Source of the DNA: Eupeodes corollae | Lineage: Eukaryota; Arthropoda; Insecta; Diptera; Syrphidae | Direction: 5' to 3' | NCBI RefSeq assembly: GCF_945859685.1 | Contig: NW_026605808.1 | Coordinates: 1-64,000 of the forward strand | DNA: 64,000 nt | Shown here: positions 38,851 to 53,005 of the stretch, piece after piece | Layout of the letters: each line of letters opens with the position of its first letter | How positions within the stretch are numbered: position 1 is the stretch's first letter | Translations under genes and position numbers: made by a program | Notes under the pieces: generated by a model | Database searches by the model: none | What the model saw: only the letters and a program-made list of their open reading frames with translations | What the model was told of the DNA's origin: nothing

Positions 38851-41106
38851 ATAATGATAGATCTTGATTAGGAGTATCTTTTTCTAGTACATGTCAAGTA
38901 TCTATTTTGAAGTCTTGATCGATTTTGGGGGTTGGGAAGGATCAGGTGATGGTTTTGGGTGTGATTTGATTTTCGTCTAGAACATCAAAAATCCTTCAGG
39001 ATGCTCCAAAATGACTCATCTATATCTATAATGATAGATCTTGATTAGGAGTATCTTTTTCTAGTACATGTCAAGTATCTATTTTGAAGTGTTGATCGAT
39101 TTTGGGGGTTGGGAAGGATCAGGTGATGGTTTTGGGTGTGATTTGATTTTCGTCTAGAACATCAAAAATCCTTCAGGATGCTCCAAAATGACTCATCTAT
39201 ATCTATAATGATAGATCTTGATTAGGAGTATCTTTTTCTAGTACATGTCAAGTATCTATTTTGAAGTCTTGATCGATTTTGGGGGTTGGGAAGGATCAGG
39301 TGATGGTTTTGGGTGTGATTTGATTTTCGTCTAGAACATCAAAAATCCTTCAGGATGCTCCAAAATGACTCATCTATATCTATAATGATAGATCTTGATT
39401 AGGAGTATCTTTTTCTAGTACATGTCAAGTATCTATTTTGAAGTCTTGATCGATTTTGGGGGTTGGGAAGGATCAGGTGATGGTTTTGGGTGTGATTTGA
39501 TTTTCGTCTAGAACATCAAAAATCCTTCAGGATGCTCCAAAATGACTCATCTATATCTATAAGGATAGATCTTGATTAGGAGTATCTTTTTCTAGTACAT
39601 GTCAAGTATCTATTTTGAAGTCTTGATCGATTTTGGGGGTTGGGAAGGATCAGGTGATGGTTTTGGGTGTGATTTGATTTTCGTCTAGAACATCAAAAAT
39701 CCTTCAGGATGCTCCAAAATGACTCATCTATATCTATAATGATAGATCTTGATTAGGAGTATCTTTTTCTAGTACATGTCAAGTATCTATTTTGAAGTCT
39801 TGATCGATTTTGGGGGTTGGGAAGGATCAGGTGATGGTTTTGGGTGTGATTTGATTTTCGTCTAGAACATCAAAAATCCTTCAGGATGCTCCAAAATGAC
39901 TCATCTATATCTATAATGATAGATCTTGATTAGGAGTATCTTTTTCTAGTACATGTCAAGTATCTATTTTGAAGTCTTGATCGATTTTTGGGGTTGGGAA
40001 GGATCAGGTGATGGTTTTGGGTGTGATTTGATTTTCGTCTAGAACATCAAAAATCCTTCAGGATGCTCCAAAATGACTCATCTATATCTATAATGATAGA
40101 TCTTGATTAGGAGTATCTTTTTCTAGTACATGTCAAGTATCTATTTTGAAGTCTTGATCGATTTTGGGGGTTGGGAAGGATCAGGTGATGGTTTTGGGTG
40201 TGATTTGATTTTCGTCTAGAACATCAAAAATCCTTCAGGATGCTCCAAAATGACTCATCTATATCTATAATGATAGATCTTGATTAGGAGTATCTTTTTC
40301 TAGTACATGTCAAGTATCTATTTTGAAGTCTTGATCGATTTTGGGGGTTGGGAAGGATCAGGTGATGGTTTTGGGTGTGATTTGATTTTCGTCTAGAACA
40401 TCAAAAATCCTTCAGGATGCTCCAAAATGACTCATCTATATCTATAATGATAGATCTTGATTAGGAGTATCTTTTTCTAGTACATGTCAAGTATCTATTT
40501 TGAAGTCTTGATCGATTTTGGGGGTTGGGAAGGATCAGGTGATGGTTTTGGGTGTGATTTGATTTTCGTCTAGAACATCAAAAATCCTTCAGGATGCTCC
40601 AAAATGACTCATCTATATCTATAATGATAGATCTTGATTAGGAGTATCTTTTTCTAGTACATGTCAAGTATCTATTTTGAAGTCTTGATCGATTTTGGGG
40701 GTTGGGAAGGATCAGGTGATGGTTTTGGGTGTGATTTGATTTTCGTCTAGAACATCAAAAATCCTTCAGGATGCTCCAAAATGACTCATCTATATCTATA
40801 ATGATAGATCTTGATTAGGAGTATCTTTTTCTAGTACATGTCAAGTATCTATTTTGAAGTCTTGATCGATTTTGGGGGTTGGGAAGGATCAGGTGATGGT
40901 TTTGGGTGTGATTTGATTTTCGTCTAGAACATCAAAAATCCTTCAGGATGCTCCAAAATGACTCATCTATATCTATAATGATAGATCTTGATTAGGAGTA
41001 TCTTTTTCTTGTACATGTCAAGTATCTATTTTGAAGTCTTGATCGATTTTGGGGGTTGGGAAGGATCAGGTGATGGTTTTGGGTGTGATTTGATTTTCGT
41101 CTAGAA

Positions 41107-43245
41107 CATCGAAAATCCTTCAGGATGCTCCAAAATGACTCATCTATATCTATAATGATAGATCTTGATTAGGAGTATCTTTTTCTAGTACATGTCAAGT
41201 ATCTATTTTGAAGTCTTGATCGATTTTGGGGGTTGGGAAGGATCAGGTGATGGTTTTGGGTGTGATTTGATTTTCGTCTAGAACATCAAAAATCCTTCAG
41301 GATGCTCCAAAATGACTCATCTATATCTATAATGATAGATCTTGATTAGGAGTATCTTTTTCTAGTACATGTCAAGTATCTATTTTGAAGTCTTGATCGA
41401 TTTTGGGGGTTGGGAAGGATCAGGTGATGGTTTTGGGTGTGATTTGATTTTCGTCTAGAACATCAAAAATCCTTCAGGATGCTCCAAAATGACTCATCTA
41501 TATCTATAATGATAGATCTTGATTAGGAGTATCTTTTTCTAGTACATGTCAAGTATCTATTTTGAAGTCTTGATCGATTTTGGGGGTTGGGAAGGATCAG
41601 GTGATGGTTTTGGGTGTGATTTGATTTTCGTCTAGAACATCAAAAATCCTTCAGGATGCTCCAAAATGACTCATCTATATCTATAATGATAGATCTTGAT
41701 TAGGAGTATCTTTTTCTAGTACATGTCAAGTATCTATTTTGAAGTCTTGATCGATTTTGGGGGTTGGGAAGGATCAGGTGATGGTTTTGGGTGTGATTTG
41801 ATTTTCGTCTAGAACATCAAAAATCCTTCAGGATGCTCCAAAATGACTCATCTATATCTATAATGATAGATCTTGATTAGGAGTATCTTTTTCTAGTACA
41901 TGTCAAGTATCTATTTTGAAGTCTTGATCGATTTTGGGGGTTGGGAAGGATCAGGTGATGGTTTTGGGTGTGATTTGATTTTCGTCTAGAACATCAAAAA
42001 TCCTTCAGGATGCTCCAAAATGACTCATCTATATCTATAATGATAGATCTTGATTAGGAGTATCTTTTTCTAGTACATGTCAAGTATCTATTTTGAAGTC
42101 TTGATCGATTTTGGGGGTTGGGAAGGATCAGGTGATGGTTTTGGGTGTGATTTGATTTTCGTCTAGAACATCAAAAATCCTTCAGGATGCTCCAAAATGA
42201 CTCATCTATATCTATAATGATAGATCTTGATTAGGAGTATCTTTTTCTAGTACATGTCAAGTATCTATTTTGAAGTCTTGATCGATTTTGGGGGTTGGGA
42301 AGGATCAGGTGATGGTTTTGGGTGTGATTTGATTTTCGTCTAGAACATCAAAAATCCTTCAGGATGCTCCAAAATGACTCATCTATATCTATAATGATAG
42401 ATCTTGATTAGGAGGTTCTTTTTCTAGTACATGTCAAGTATCTATTTTGAAGTCTTGATCGATTTTGGGGGTTGGGAAGGATCAGGTGATGGTTTTGGGT
42501 GTGATTTGATTTTCGTCTAGAACATCAAAAATCCTTCAGGATGCTCCAAAATGACTCATCTATATCTATAATGATAGATCTTGATTAGGAGTATCTTTTT
42601 CTAGTACATGTCAAGTATCTATTTTGAAGTCTTGATCGATTTTGGGGGTTGGGAAGGATCAGGTGATGGTTTTGGGTGTGATTTGATTTTCGTCTAGAAC
42701 ATCAAAAATCCTTCAGGATGCTCCAAAATGACTCATCTATATCTATAATGATAGATCTTGATTAGGAGTATCTTTTTCTAGTACATGTCAAGTATCTATT
42801 TTGAAGTCTTGATCGATTTTGGGGGTTGGGAAGGATCAGGTGATGGTTTTGGGTGTGATTTGATTTTCGTCTAGAACATCAAAAATCCTTCAGGATGCTC
42901 CAAAATGACTCATCTATATCTATAATGATAGATCTTGATTAGGAGTATCTTTTTCTAGTACATGTCAAGTATCTATTTTGAAGTCTTGATCGATTTTGGG
43001 GGTTGGGAAGGATCAGGTGATGGTTTTGGGTGTGATTTGATTTTCGTCTAGAACATCAAAAATCCTTCAGGATGCTCCAAAATGACTCATCTATATCTAT
43101 AATGATAGATCTTGATTAGGAGTATCTTTTTCTAGTACATGTCAAGTATCTATTTTGAAGTCTTGATCGATTTTGGGGGTTGGGAAGGATCAGGTGATGG
43201 TTTTGGGTGTGATTTGATTTTCGTCTAGAACATCGAAAATCCTTC
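41107..43245 (+). repeat. Possible 12-unit duplication marked by CATCGAAAA
   Basis: CATCGAAAA (A121 to G) occurs at 41,107 and 43,231, exactly 2,124 bp (12 x 177) apart, and I saw it nowhere else. CTTGTACATG near 41,010 is not repeated. A single shared base gives only weak support. Confidence 0.35.
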
Positions 43246-46200
43246 AGGATGCTCCAAAATGACTCATCTATATCTATAATGATAGATCTTGATTAATAGT
43301 ATCTTTTTCTAGTACATGTCAAGTATCTATTTTGAAGTCTTGATCGATTTTGGGGGTTGGGAAGGATCAGGTGATGGTTTTGGGTGTGATTTGATTTTCG
43401 TCTAGAACATCAAAAATCCTTCAGGATGCTCCAAAATGACTCATCTATATCTATAATGATAGATCTTGATTAGGAGTATCTTTTTCTAGTACATGTCAAG
43501 TATCTATTTTGAAGTCTTGATCGATTTTGGGGGTTGGGAAGGATCAGGTGATGGTTTTGGGTGTGATTTGATTTTCGTCTAGAACATCAAAAATCCTTCA
43601 GGATGCTCCAAAATGACTCATCTATATCTATAATGATAGATCTTGATTAGGAGTATCTTTTTCTAGTACATGTCAAGTATCTATTTTGAAGTCTTGATCG
43701 ATTTTGGGGGTTGGAAAGGATGAGGTGATGGTTTTGGGTGTAATTTGATTTTCGTCTAGAACATCAAAAATCCTTCAGGATGCTCCAAAATGACTCATCT
43801 ATATCTATAATGATAGATCTTGATTAGGAGTATCTTTTTCTAGTACATGTCAAGTATCTATTTTGAAGTCTTGGTCGATTTTGGGGGTTGGGAAGGATCA
43901 GGTGATGGTTTTGGGTGTGATTTGATTTTCGTCTAGAACATCAAAAATCCTTCAGGATGCTCCAAAATGACTCATCTATATCTATAATGATAGATCTTGA
44001 TTAGGAATATCTTTTTCTAGTACATGTCAAGTATCTATTTTTAAGTCTTGATCGATTTTGGGGGTTGGGAAGGATCAGGTGATGGTTTTGGGTGTGATTT
44101 GATTTTCGTCTAGAACATCAAAAATCCTTCAGGATGCTCCAAAATGACTCATCTATATCTATAATGATAGATCTTGATTAGGAGTATCTTTTTCTAGTAC
44201 ATGTCAAGTATCTATTTTGAAGTCTTGATCGATTTTGGGGGTTGGGAAGGATCAGGTGATGGTTTTGGGTGTGATTTGATTTTCGTCTAGAACATCAAAA
44301 ATCCTTCAGGATGCTCCAAAATGGCTCATCTATATCTATAATGATAGATCTTGATTAGGAGTATCTTTTTCTAGTACATGTCAAGTATCTATTTTGAAGT
44401 CTTGATCGATTTTGGGGGTTGGGAAGGATCAGGTGATGGTTTTGGGTGTGATTTGATTTTCGTCTAGAACATCAAAAATCCTTCAGGATGCTCCAAAATG
44501 ACTCATCTATATCTATAATGATAGATCTTGATTAGGAGTATCTTTTTCTAGTACATGTCAAGTATCTATTTTGAAGTCTTGATCGATTTTGGGGGTTGGG
44601 AAGGATCAGGTGATGGTTTTGGGTGTGATTTGATTTTCGTCTAGAACATCAAAAATCCTTCAGGATGCTCCAAAATGACTCATCTATATCTATAATGATA
44701 GATCTTGATTAATAGTATCTTTTTCTAGTACATGTCAAGTATCTATTTTGAAGTCTTGATCGATTTTGGGGGTTGGGAAGGATCAGGTGATGGTTTTGGG
44801 TGTGATTTGATTTTCGTCTAGAACATCAAAAATCCTTCAGGATGCTCCAAAATGACTCATCTATATCTATAATGATAGATCTTGATTAGGAGTATCTTTT
44901 TCTAGTACATGTCAAGTATCTATTTTGAAGTCTTGATCGATTTTGGGGGTTGGGAAGGATCAGGTGATGGTTTTGGGTGTGATTTGATTTTCGTCTAGAA
45001 CATCAAAAATCCTTCAGGATGCTCCAAAATGACTCATCTATATCTATAATGATAGATCTTGATTAGGAGTATCTTTTTCTAGTACATGTCAAGTATCTAT
45101 TTTGAAGTCTTGATCGATTTTGGGGGTTGGGAAGGATCAGGTGATGGTTTTGGGTGTGATTTGATTTTCGTCTAGAACATCAAAAATCCTTCAGGATGCT
45201 CCAAAATGACTCATCTATATCTATAATGATAGATCTTGATTAGGAGTATCTTTTTCTAGTACATGTCAAGTATCTATTTTGAAGTCTTGATCGATTTTGG
45301 GGGTTGGGAAGGATCAGGTGATGGTTTTGGGTGTGATTTGATTTTCGTCTAGAACATCAAAAATCCTTCAGGATGCTCCAAAATGACTCATCTATATCTA
45401 TAATGATAGATCTTGATTAGGAGTATCTTTTTCTAGTACATGTCAAGTATCTATTTTGAAGTCTTGATCGATTTTGGGGGTTGGAAAGGATGAGGTGATG
45501 GTTTTGGGTGTAATTTGATTTTCGTCTAGAACATCAAAAATCCTTCAGGATGCTCCAAAATGACTCATCTATATCTATAATGATAGATCTTGATTAGGAG
45601 TATCTTTTTCTAGTACATGTCAAGTATCTATTTTGAAGTCTTGATCGATTTTGGGGGTTGGGAAGGATCAGGTGATGGTTTTGGGTGTGATTTGATTTTC
45701 GTCTAGAACATCAAAAATCCTTCAGGATGCTCCAAAATGACTCATCTATATCTATAATGATAGATCTTGATTAGGAATATCTTTTTCTAGTACATGTCAA
45801 GTATCTATTTTTAAGTCTTGATCGATTTTGGGGGTTGGGAAGGATCAGGTGATGGTTTTGGGTGTGATTTGATTTTCGTCTAGAACATCAAAAATCCTTC
45901 AGGATGCTCCAAAATGACTCATCTATATCTATAATGATAGATCTTGATTAGGAGTATCTTTTTCTAGTACATGTCAAGTATCTATTTTGAAGTCTTGATC
46001 GATTTTGGGGGTTGGGAAGGATCAGGTGATGGTTTTGGGTGTGATTTGATTTTCGTCTAGAACATCAAAAATCCTTCAGGATGCTCCAAAATGGCTCATC
46101 TATATCTATAATGATAGATCTTGATTAGGAGTATCTTTTTCTAGTACATGTCAAGTATCTATTTTGAAGTCTTGATCGATTTTGGGGGTTGGGAAGGATC

Positions 46201-47900
46201 AGGTGATGGTTTTGGGTGTGATTTGATTTTCGTCTAGAACATCCAAAATCCTTCAGGATGCTCCAAAATGACTCATCTATATCTATAATGATAGATCTTG
46301 ATTAATAGTATCTTTTTCTAGTACATGTCAAGTATCTATTTTGAAGTCTTGATCGATTTTGGGGGTTGGGAAGGATCAGGTGATGGTTTTGGGTGTGATT
46401 TGATTTTCGTCTAGAACATCAAAAATCCTTCAGGATGCTCCAAAATGACTCATCTATATCTATAATGATAGATCTTGATTAGGAGTATCTTTTTCTAGTA
46501 CATGTCAAGTATCTATTTTGAAGTCTTGATCGATTTTGGGGGTTGGGAAGGATCAGGTGATGGTTTTGGGTGTGATTTGATTTTCGTCTAGAACATCAAA
46601 AATCCTTCAGGATGCTCCAAAATGACTCATCTATATCTATAATGATAGATCTTGATTAGGAGTATCTTTTTCTAGTACATGTCAAGTATCTATTTTGAAG
46701 TCTTGATCGATTTTGGGGGTTGGGAAGGATCAGGTGATGGTTTTGGGTGTGATTTGATTTTCGTCTAGAACATCAAAAATCCTTCAGGATGCTCCAAAAT
46801 GACTCATCTATATCTATAATGATAGATCTTGATTAGGAGTATCTTTTTCTAGTACATGTCAAGTATCTATTTTGAAGTCTTGATCGATTTTGGGGGTTGG
46901 GAAGGATCAGGTGATGGTTTTGGGTGTGATTTGATTTTCGTCTAGAACATCAAAAATCCTTCAGGATGCTCCAAAATGACTCATCTATATCTATAATGAT
47001 AGATCTTGATTAGGAGTATCTTTTTCTAGTACATGTCAAGTATCTATTTTGAAGTCTTGATCGATTTTGGGGGTTGGAAAGGATGAGGTGATGGTTTTGG
47101 GTGTAATTTGATTTTCGTCTAGAACATCAAAAATCCTTCAGGATGCTCCAAAATGACTCATCTATATCTATAATGATAGATCTTGATTAGGAGTATCTTT
47201 TTCTAGTACATGTCAAGTATCTATTTTGAAGTCTTGATCGATTTTGGGGGTTGGGAAGGATCAGGTGATGGTTTTGGGTGTGATTTGATTTTCGTCTAGA
47301 ACATCAAAAATCCTTCAGGATGCTCCAAAATGACTCATCTATATCTATAATGATAGATCTTGATTAGGAGTATCTTTTTCTAGTACATGTCAAGTATCTA
47401 TTTTTAAGTCTTGATCGATTTTGGGGGTTGGGAAGGATCAGGTGATGGTTTTGGGTGTGATTTGATTTTCGTCTAGAACATCAAAAATCCTTCAGGATGC
47501 TCCAAAATGACTCATCTATATCTATAATGATAGATCTTGATTAGGAGTATCTTTTTCTAGTACATGTCAAGTATCTATTTTGAAGTCTTGATCGATTTTG
47601 GGGGTTGGGAAGGATCAGGTGATGGTTTTGGGTGTGATTTGATTTTCGTCTAGAACATCAAAAATCCTTCAGGATGCTCCAAAATGACTCATCTATATCT
47701 ATAATGATAGATCTTGATTAGGAGTATCTTTTTCTAGTACATGTCAAGTATCTATTTTGAAGTCTTGATCGATTTTGGGGGTTGGGAAGGATCAGGTGAT
47801 GGTTTTGGGTGTGATTTGATTTTCGTCTAGAACATCAAAAATCCTTCAGGATGCTCCAAAATGACTCATCTATATCTATAATGATAGATCTTGATTAGGA
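43231..47900 (+). repeat. Higher-order repeat, 8/9-mer family, three copies
   Basis: Ordered markers recur. GATTAATAGT is at 43,291, 44,707 and 46,300. TTGGAAAGGATGAGG with GTGTAATTTG is at 43,711, 45,481 and 47,074. AGGAATATC is near 44,003 and 45,773. CTATTTTTAAG is at 44,035, 45,805 and 47,398. AATGGCTC is at 44,321 and 46,091. Copy starts lie 1,416 bp and then 1,593 bp apart (8 and 9 units). From GATTAATAGT to TTGGAAAGG is 420 bp in copy 1 but 774 bp in copies 2 and 3, so two consensus units were gained there, while one unit was lost elsewhere. Copy 3 lacks the AGGAATATC and AATGGCTC variants. Confidence 0.92.
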
Positions 47901-48778
47901 GTATCTTTTTCTAGTACATGTCAAGTATCTATTTTGAAGTCTTGATCGATTTTGGGGGTTGGGAAGGATCAGGTGATGGTTTTGGGTGTGATTTGATTTT
48001 CGTCTAGAACATAAAAAATCCTTCAGGATGCTCCAAAATGACTCATCTATATCTATAATGATAGATCTTGATTAGGAGTATCTTTTTCTAGTACATGTCA
48101 AGTATCTATTTTGAAGTCTTGATCGATTTTGGGGGTTGGGAAGGATCAGGTGATGGTTTTGGGTGTGATTTGATTTTCGTCTAGAACATCAAAAATCCTT
48201 CAGGATGATCCAAAATGACTCATCTATATCTATAATGATAGATCTTGATTAGGAGTATCTTTTTCTAGTACATGTCAAGTATCTATTTTGAAGTCTTGAT
48301 CGATTTTGGGGGTTGGGAAGGATCAGGTGATGGTTTTGGGTGTGATTTGATTTTCGTCTAGAACATCAAAAATCCTTCAGGATGCTCCAAAATGACTCAT
48401 CTATATCTATAATGATAGATCTTGATTAGGAGTATCTTTTTCTAGTACATGTCAAGTATCTATTTTGAAGTCTTGATCGATTTTGGGGGTTGGGAAGGAT
48501 CAGGTGATGGTTTTGGGTGTGATTTGATTTTCGTCTAGAACATCAAAAATCCTTCAGGATGCTCCAAAATGACTCATCTATATCTATAATGATAGATCTT
48601 GATTAGGAGTATCTTTTTCTAGTACATGTCAAGTATCTATTTTGAAGTCTTGATCGATTTTGGGGGTTGGGAAGGATCAGGTGATGGTTTTGGGTGTGAT
48701 TTGATTTTCGTCTAGAACATCAAAAATCCTTCAGGATGCTCCAAAATGACTCATCTATATCTATAATGATAGATCTTG

Positions 48779-48908
48779 ATTAGGAGTATCTTTTTCTAGT
48801 ACATGTCAAGTATCTATTTTGAAGTCTTGATCGATTTTGGGGGTTGGGAAGGATCAGGTGATGGTTTTGGGTGTGATTTGATTTTCGTCTAGAACATCAA
48901 AAATCTTG
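48779..48908 (+). repeat. Truncated unit, 130 bp (47-bp deletion)
   Basis: CATCAAAAATC is joined to TTGATTAGG. Monomer positions 128-174 are lost, with three bases (ATC) of microhomology. The 158-173 dyad and AGATCT are removed. The next unit has also lost one T (ATCTTTTCTAG near 48,918). It occurs once. GATTAATAGT reappears at 49,438, 18 units after 46,300 once this deletion is allowed for, so the 43-47 kb family extends at least this far. Confidence 0.92.
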
Positions 48909-50439
48909 ATTAGGAGTATCTTTTCTAGTACATGTCAAGTATCTATTTTGAAGTCTTGATCGATTTTGGGGGTTGGGAAGGATCAGGTGATGGTTTTGGG
49001 TGTGATTTGATTTTCGTCTAGAACATCAAAAATCCTTCAGGATGCTCCAAAATGACTCATCTATATCTATAATGATAGATCTTGATTAGGAGTATCTTTT
49101 TCTAGTACATGTCAAGTATCTATTTTGAAGTCTTGATCGATTTTGGGGGTTGGGAAGGATCAGGTGATGGTTTTGGGTGTGATTTGATTTTCGTCTAGAA
49201 CATCAAAAATCCTTCAGGATGCTCCAAAATGACTCATCTATATCTATAATGATAGATCTTGATTAGGAGTATCTTTTTCTAGTACATGTCAAGTATCTAT
49301 TTTGAAGTCTTGATCGATTTTGGGGGTTGGGAAGGATCAGGTGATGGTTTTGGGTGTGATTTGATTTTCGTCTAGAACATCAAAAATCCTTCAGGATGCT
49401 CCAAAATGACTCATCTATATCTATAATGATAGATCTTGATTAATAGTATCTTTTTCTAGTACATGTCAAGTATCTATTTTGAAGTCTTGATCGATTTTGG
49501 GGGTTGGGAAGGATCAGGTGATGGTTTTGGGTGTGATTTGATTTTCGTCTAGAACATCAAAAATCCTTCAGGATGCTCCAAAATGACTCATCTATATCTA
49601 TAATGATAGATCTTGATTAGGAGTATCTTTTTCTAGTACATGTCAAGTATCTATTTTGAAGTCTTGATCGATTTTGGGGGTTGGGAAGGATCAGGTGATG
49701 GTTTTGGGTGTGATTTGATTTTCGTCTAGAACATCAAAAATCCTTCAGGATGCTCCAAAATGACTCATCTATATCTATAATGATAGATCTTGATTAGGAG
49801 TATCTTTTTCTAGTACATGTCAAGTATCTATTTTGAAGTCTTGATCGATTTTGGGGGTTGGGAAGGATCAGGTGATGGTTTTGGGTGTGATTTGATTTTC
49901 GTCTAGAACATCAAAAATCCTTCAGGATGCTCCAAAATGACTCATCTATATCTATAATGATAGATCTTGATTAGGAGTATCTTTTTCTAGTACATGTCAA
50001 GTATCTATTTTGAAGTCTTGATCGATTTTGGGGGTTGGGAAGGATCAGGTGATGGTTTTGGGTGTGATTTGATTTTCGTCTAGAACATCAAAAATCCTTC
50101 AGGATGCTCCAAAATGACTCATCTATATCTATAATGATAGATCTTGATTAGGAGTATCTTTTTCTAGTACATGTCAAGTATCTATTTTGAAGTCTTGATC
50201 GATTTTGGGGGTTGGGAAGGATCAGGTGATGGTTTTGGGTGTGATTTGATTTTCGTCTAGAACATCAAAAATCCTTCAGGATGCTCCAAAATGACTCATC
50301 TATATCTATAATGATAGATCTTGATTAGGAGTATCTTTTTCTAGTACATGTCAAGTATCTATTTTGAAGTCTTGATCGATTTTGGGGGTTGGGAAGGATC
50401 AGGTGATGGTTTTGGGTGTGATTTGATTTTCGTCTAGAA

Positions 50440-53005
50440 CATCAAAATCCTTCAGGATGCTCCAAAATGACTCATCTATATCTATAATGATAGATCTTGA
50501 TTAGAGTATCTTTTTCTAGTACATGTCAAGTATCTATTTTGAAGTCTTGATCGATTTTGGGGGTTGGGAAGGATCAGGTGATGGTTTTGGGTGTGATTTG
50601 ATTTTCGTCTAGAACATCCAAAAATCCTTCAGGATGCTCCAAATTGACTCATCTATATCTATAATGATAGATCTTGATTAGGAGTATCTTTTTCTAGTAC
50701 ATGTCAAGAGTATCTATTTTGAAGTCTTGATCGATTTGGGGGTTGGGAAGGATCAGGTTGATGGTTTTGGGTGTGGATTTGATTTTCGTCTAGAACATCC
50801 AAAAATCCTTCAGGATGCTCCAAAATGACTCATCTATATCTATAATGATAGATCTTGATTTAGGAGTATCTTTTTCTAGTACATGTCAAGTATCTATTTT
50901 GAAGTCTTGATCGATTTTGGGGGTTGGAAGGATCAGGTGATGGTTTTGGGTGTGATTGATTTCGTCTAGAACATCAAAAATCCTTCAGGATGCTCCCAAA
51001 ATGACTCATCTATATCTATAATGATAGATCTTGATTAGGAGTATCTTTTTCTAGTACATGTCAAGTATCTATTTTGAAGTCTTGATCGATTTTGGGGGTT
51101 GGGAAGGATCAGGTGATGGTTTTGGGTGTGATTTGATTTTCGTCCTAGAACATCAAAAATCCTTCAGGATTGCTCCAAAATGACTCATCTATATCTATAA
51201 TGATAGATCTTGATTAGGAGTATCTTTTTCTAGTACATGTCAAGTATCTATTTTGAAGTCTTGATCGATTTTGGGGGTTGGGAGGATCAGGTGATGGTTT
51301 TTGGGTGTGATTTGATTTTTCGTCTAGAACATCAAAAATCCTTCAGGATGCTCCAAAATGACTCATCTATATCTATAATGATAGATCTTGATTAGGAGTA
51401 TCTTTTTCTAGTACATGTCAAGTATCTATTTTGAAGTCTTGATCGATTTTGGGGGTTGGGAAGGATCAGGTGATGGTTTTGGGTGTGATTTGATTTTCGT
51501 CTAGAACATCAAAAATCCTTCAGGATGCTCCAAAATGACTCATCTATATCTATAATGATAGATCTTGATAAGGAGTATCTATTTTGAAGTCTTGATCGAT
51601 TTTTGGGGGTTGGGAAGGATCAGGTTATGGTTTTGGGTGTGATTTGATTTTCGTCCTAGAACATCAAAAATCCTTCAGGATGCTCCAAAATGACTCATCT
51701 ATATCTATAATGATAGATCTTGATTAGGAGTATCTTTTTCTAGTACATGTCAAGTATCTATTTTGAAGTCTTGATCGATTTTGGGGTTGGGAAGGATCAG
51801 GTGATGGTTTTGGGTGTGATTTGATTTTCGTCTAGAACATCAAAAATCCTTCAGGATGCTCCAAAATGACTCATCTATATCTATAATGATAGATCTTGAT
51901 TAGGAGTATCTTTTTCTAGTACATGTCAAGTATCTATTTTGAAGTCTTGATCGATTTTGGGGGTTGGGAAGGATCAGGTGATGGTTTTGGGTGTGATTTG
52001 ATTTTCGTCTAGAACATCAAAAATCCTTCAGGATGCTCCAAAATGACTCATCTATATCTATAATGATAGATCTTGATTAGGAGTATCTTTTTCTAGTACA
52101 TGTCAAGTATCTATTTTGAAGTCTTGATCGATTTTTGGGGGTTGGGAAGGATCAGGTGATTGGTTTTGGGTGTGATTTGATTTTCGTCCTAGAACATCAA
52201 AAATCCTTCAGGATGCTCCAAAATGACTCATCTATATCTATAATGATAGATCTTGATTAGGAGTATCTTTTTCTAGTACATGTCAAGTATCTATTTTGAA
52301 GTCTTGATCGATTTTGGGGGTTGGGAAGGATCAGGTGATGGTTTTGGGTGTGATTTGATTTTCGTCTAGAACATCAAAAATCCTTCAGGATGCTCCAAAA
52401 TGACTCATCTATATCTATAATGATAGATCTTGATTAGGAGTATCTTTTTCTAGTACATGTCAAGTATCTATTTTGAAGTCTTGATCGATTTTGGGGGTTG
52501 GATGGATCAGGTGATGGTTTTGGGTGTGATTTGATTTTCGTCTAGAACATCAAAAATCCTTCAGGATGCTCCAAAATGACTCATCTATATCTATAATGAT
52601 AGATCTTGATTAGGAGTATCTTTTTCTAGTACATGTCAAGTATCTATTTTGAAGTCTTGATCGATTTTGGGGGTGGGAAGGATCAGGTGATGGTTTTGGG
52701 TGTGATTTGATTTTCGTCTAGAACATCAAAATCCTTCAGGATGCTCCAAAATGACTCATCTATATCTATAATGATAGATCTTGATTAGGAGTATCTTTTT
52801 CTAGTACATGTCAAGTATCTATTTTGAAGTCTTGATCGATTTTGGGGGTTGGGAAGGATCAGGTGATGGTTTTGGGGTGTGATTTGATTTTCGTCTAGAA
52901 CATCAAAAATCCTTCAGGATGCTCCAAAATGACTCATCTATATCTATAATGATAGATCTTGATTAGGAGTATCTTTTTCTAGTACATGTCAAGTATCTAT
53001 TTTTT
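50440..53005 (+). other. Patch dense in 1-2 base indels, probable poor consensus
   Basis: About 28 one- or two-base insertions and deletions fall in some 2.6 kb. Examples are a lost A at 50,443, a lost G near 50,504, an added C near 50,620, AG added near 50,707, a lost T near 50,734, an added T near 50,757, an added G near 50,776, a lost G near 50,925, two Ts lost near 50,957, an added C near 50,995, an added T near 51,170, a lost A near 51,284 and a lost G near 51,784. The preceding 26 kb has almost none. Most lie in homopolymers, as expected from unpolished long reads, at a join or in a low-coverage stretch. A truly decayed segment is the alternative. Confidence 0.75.
51568..51722 (+). repeat. 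Truncated unit with 24-bp deletion, first copy (155 bp)
   Basis: AGTATCT of monomer 7-13 runs directly into ATTTTGAAG, so one AGTATCT and the 17-bp spacer are gone (24 bp). The unit also has CAGGTTATGG, shared with the copies at 54,555 and 58,246. It carries two added bases (an extra T near 51,602 and CGTCCTAG at 51,652) and ATAAGG instead of ATTAGG at its start. It lies inside the indel-rich patch. Confidence 0.88.
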
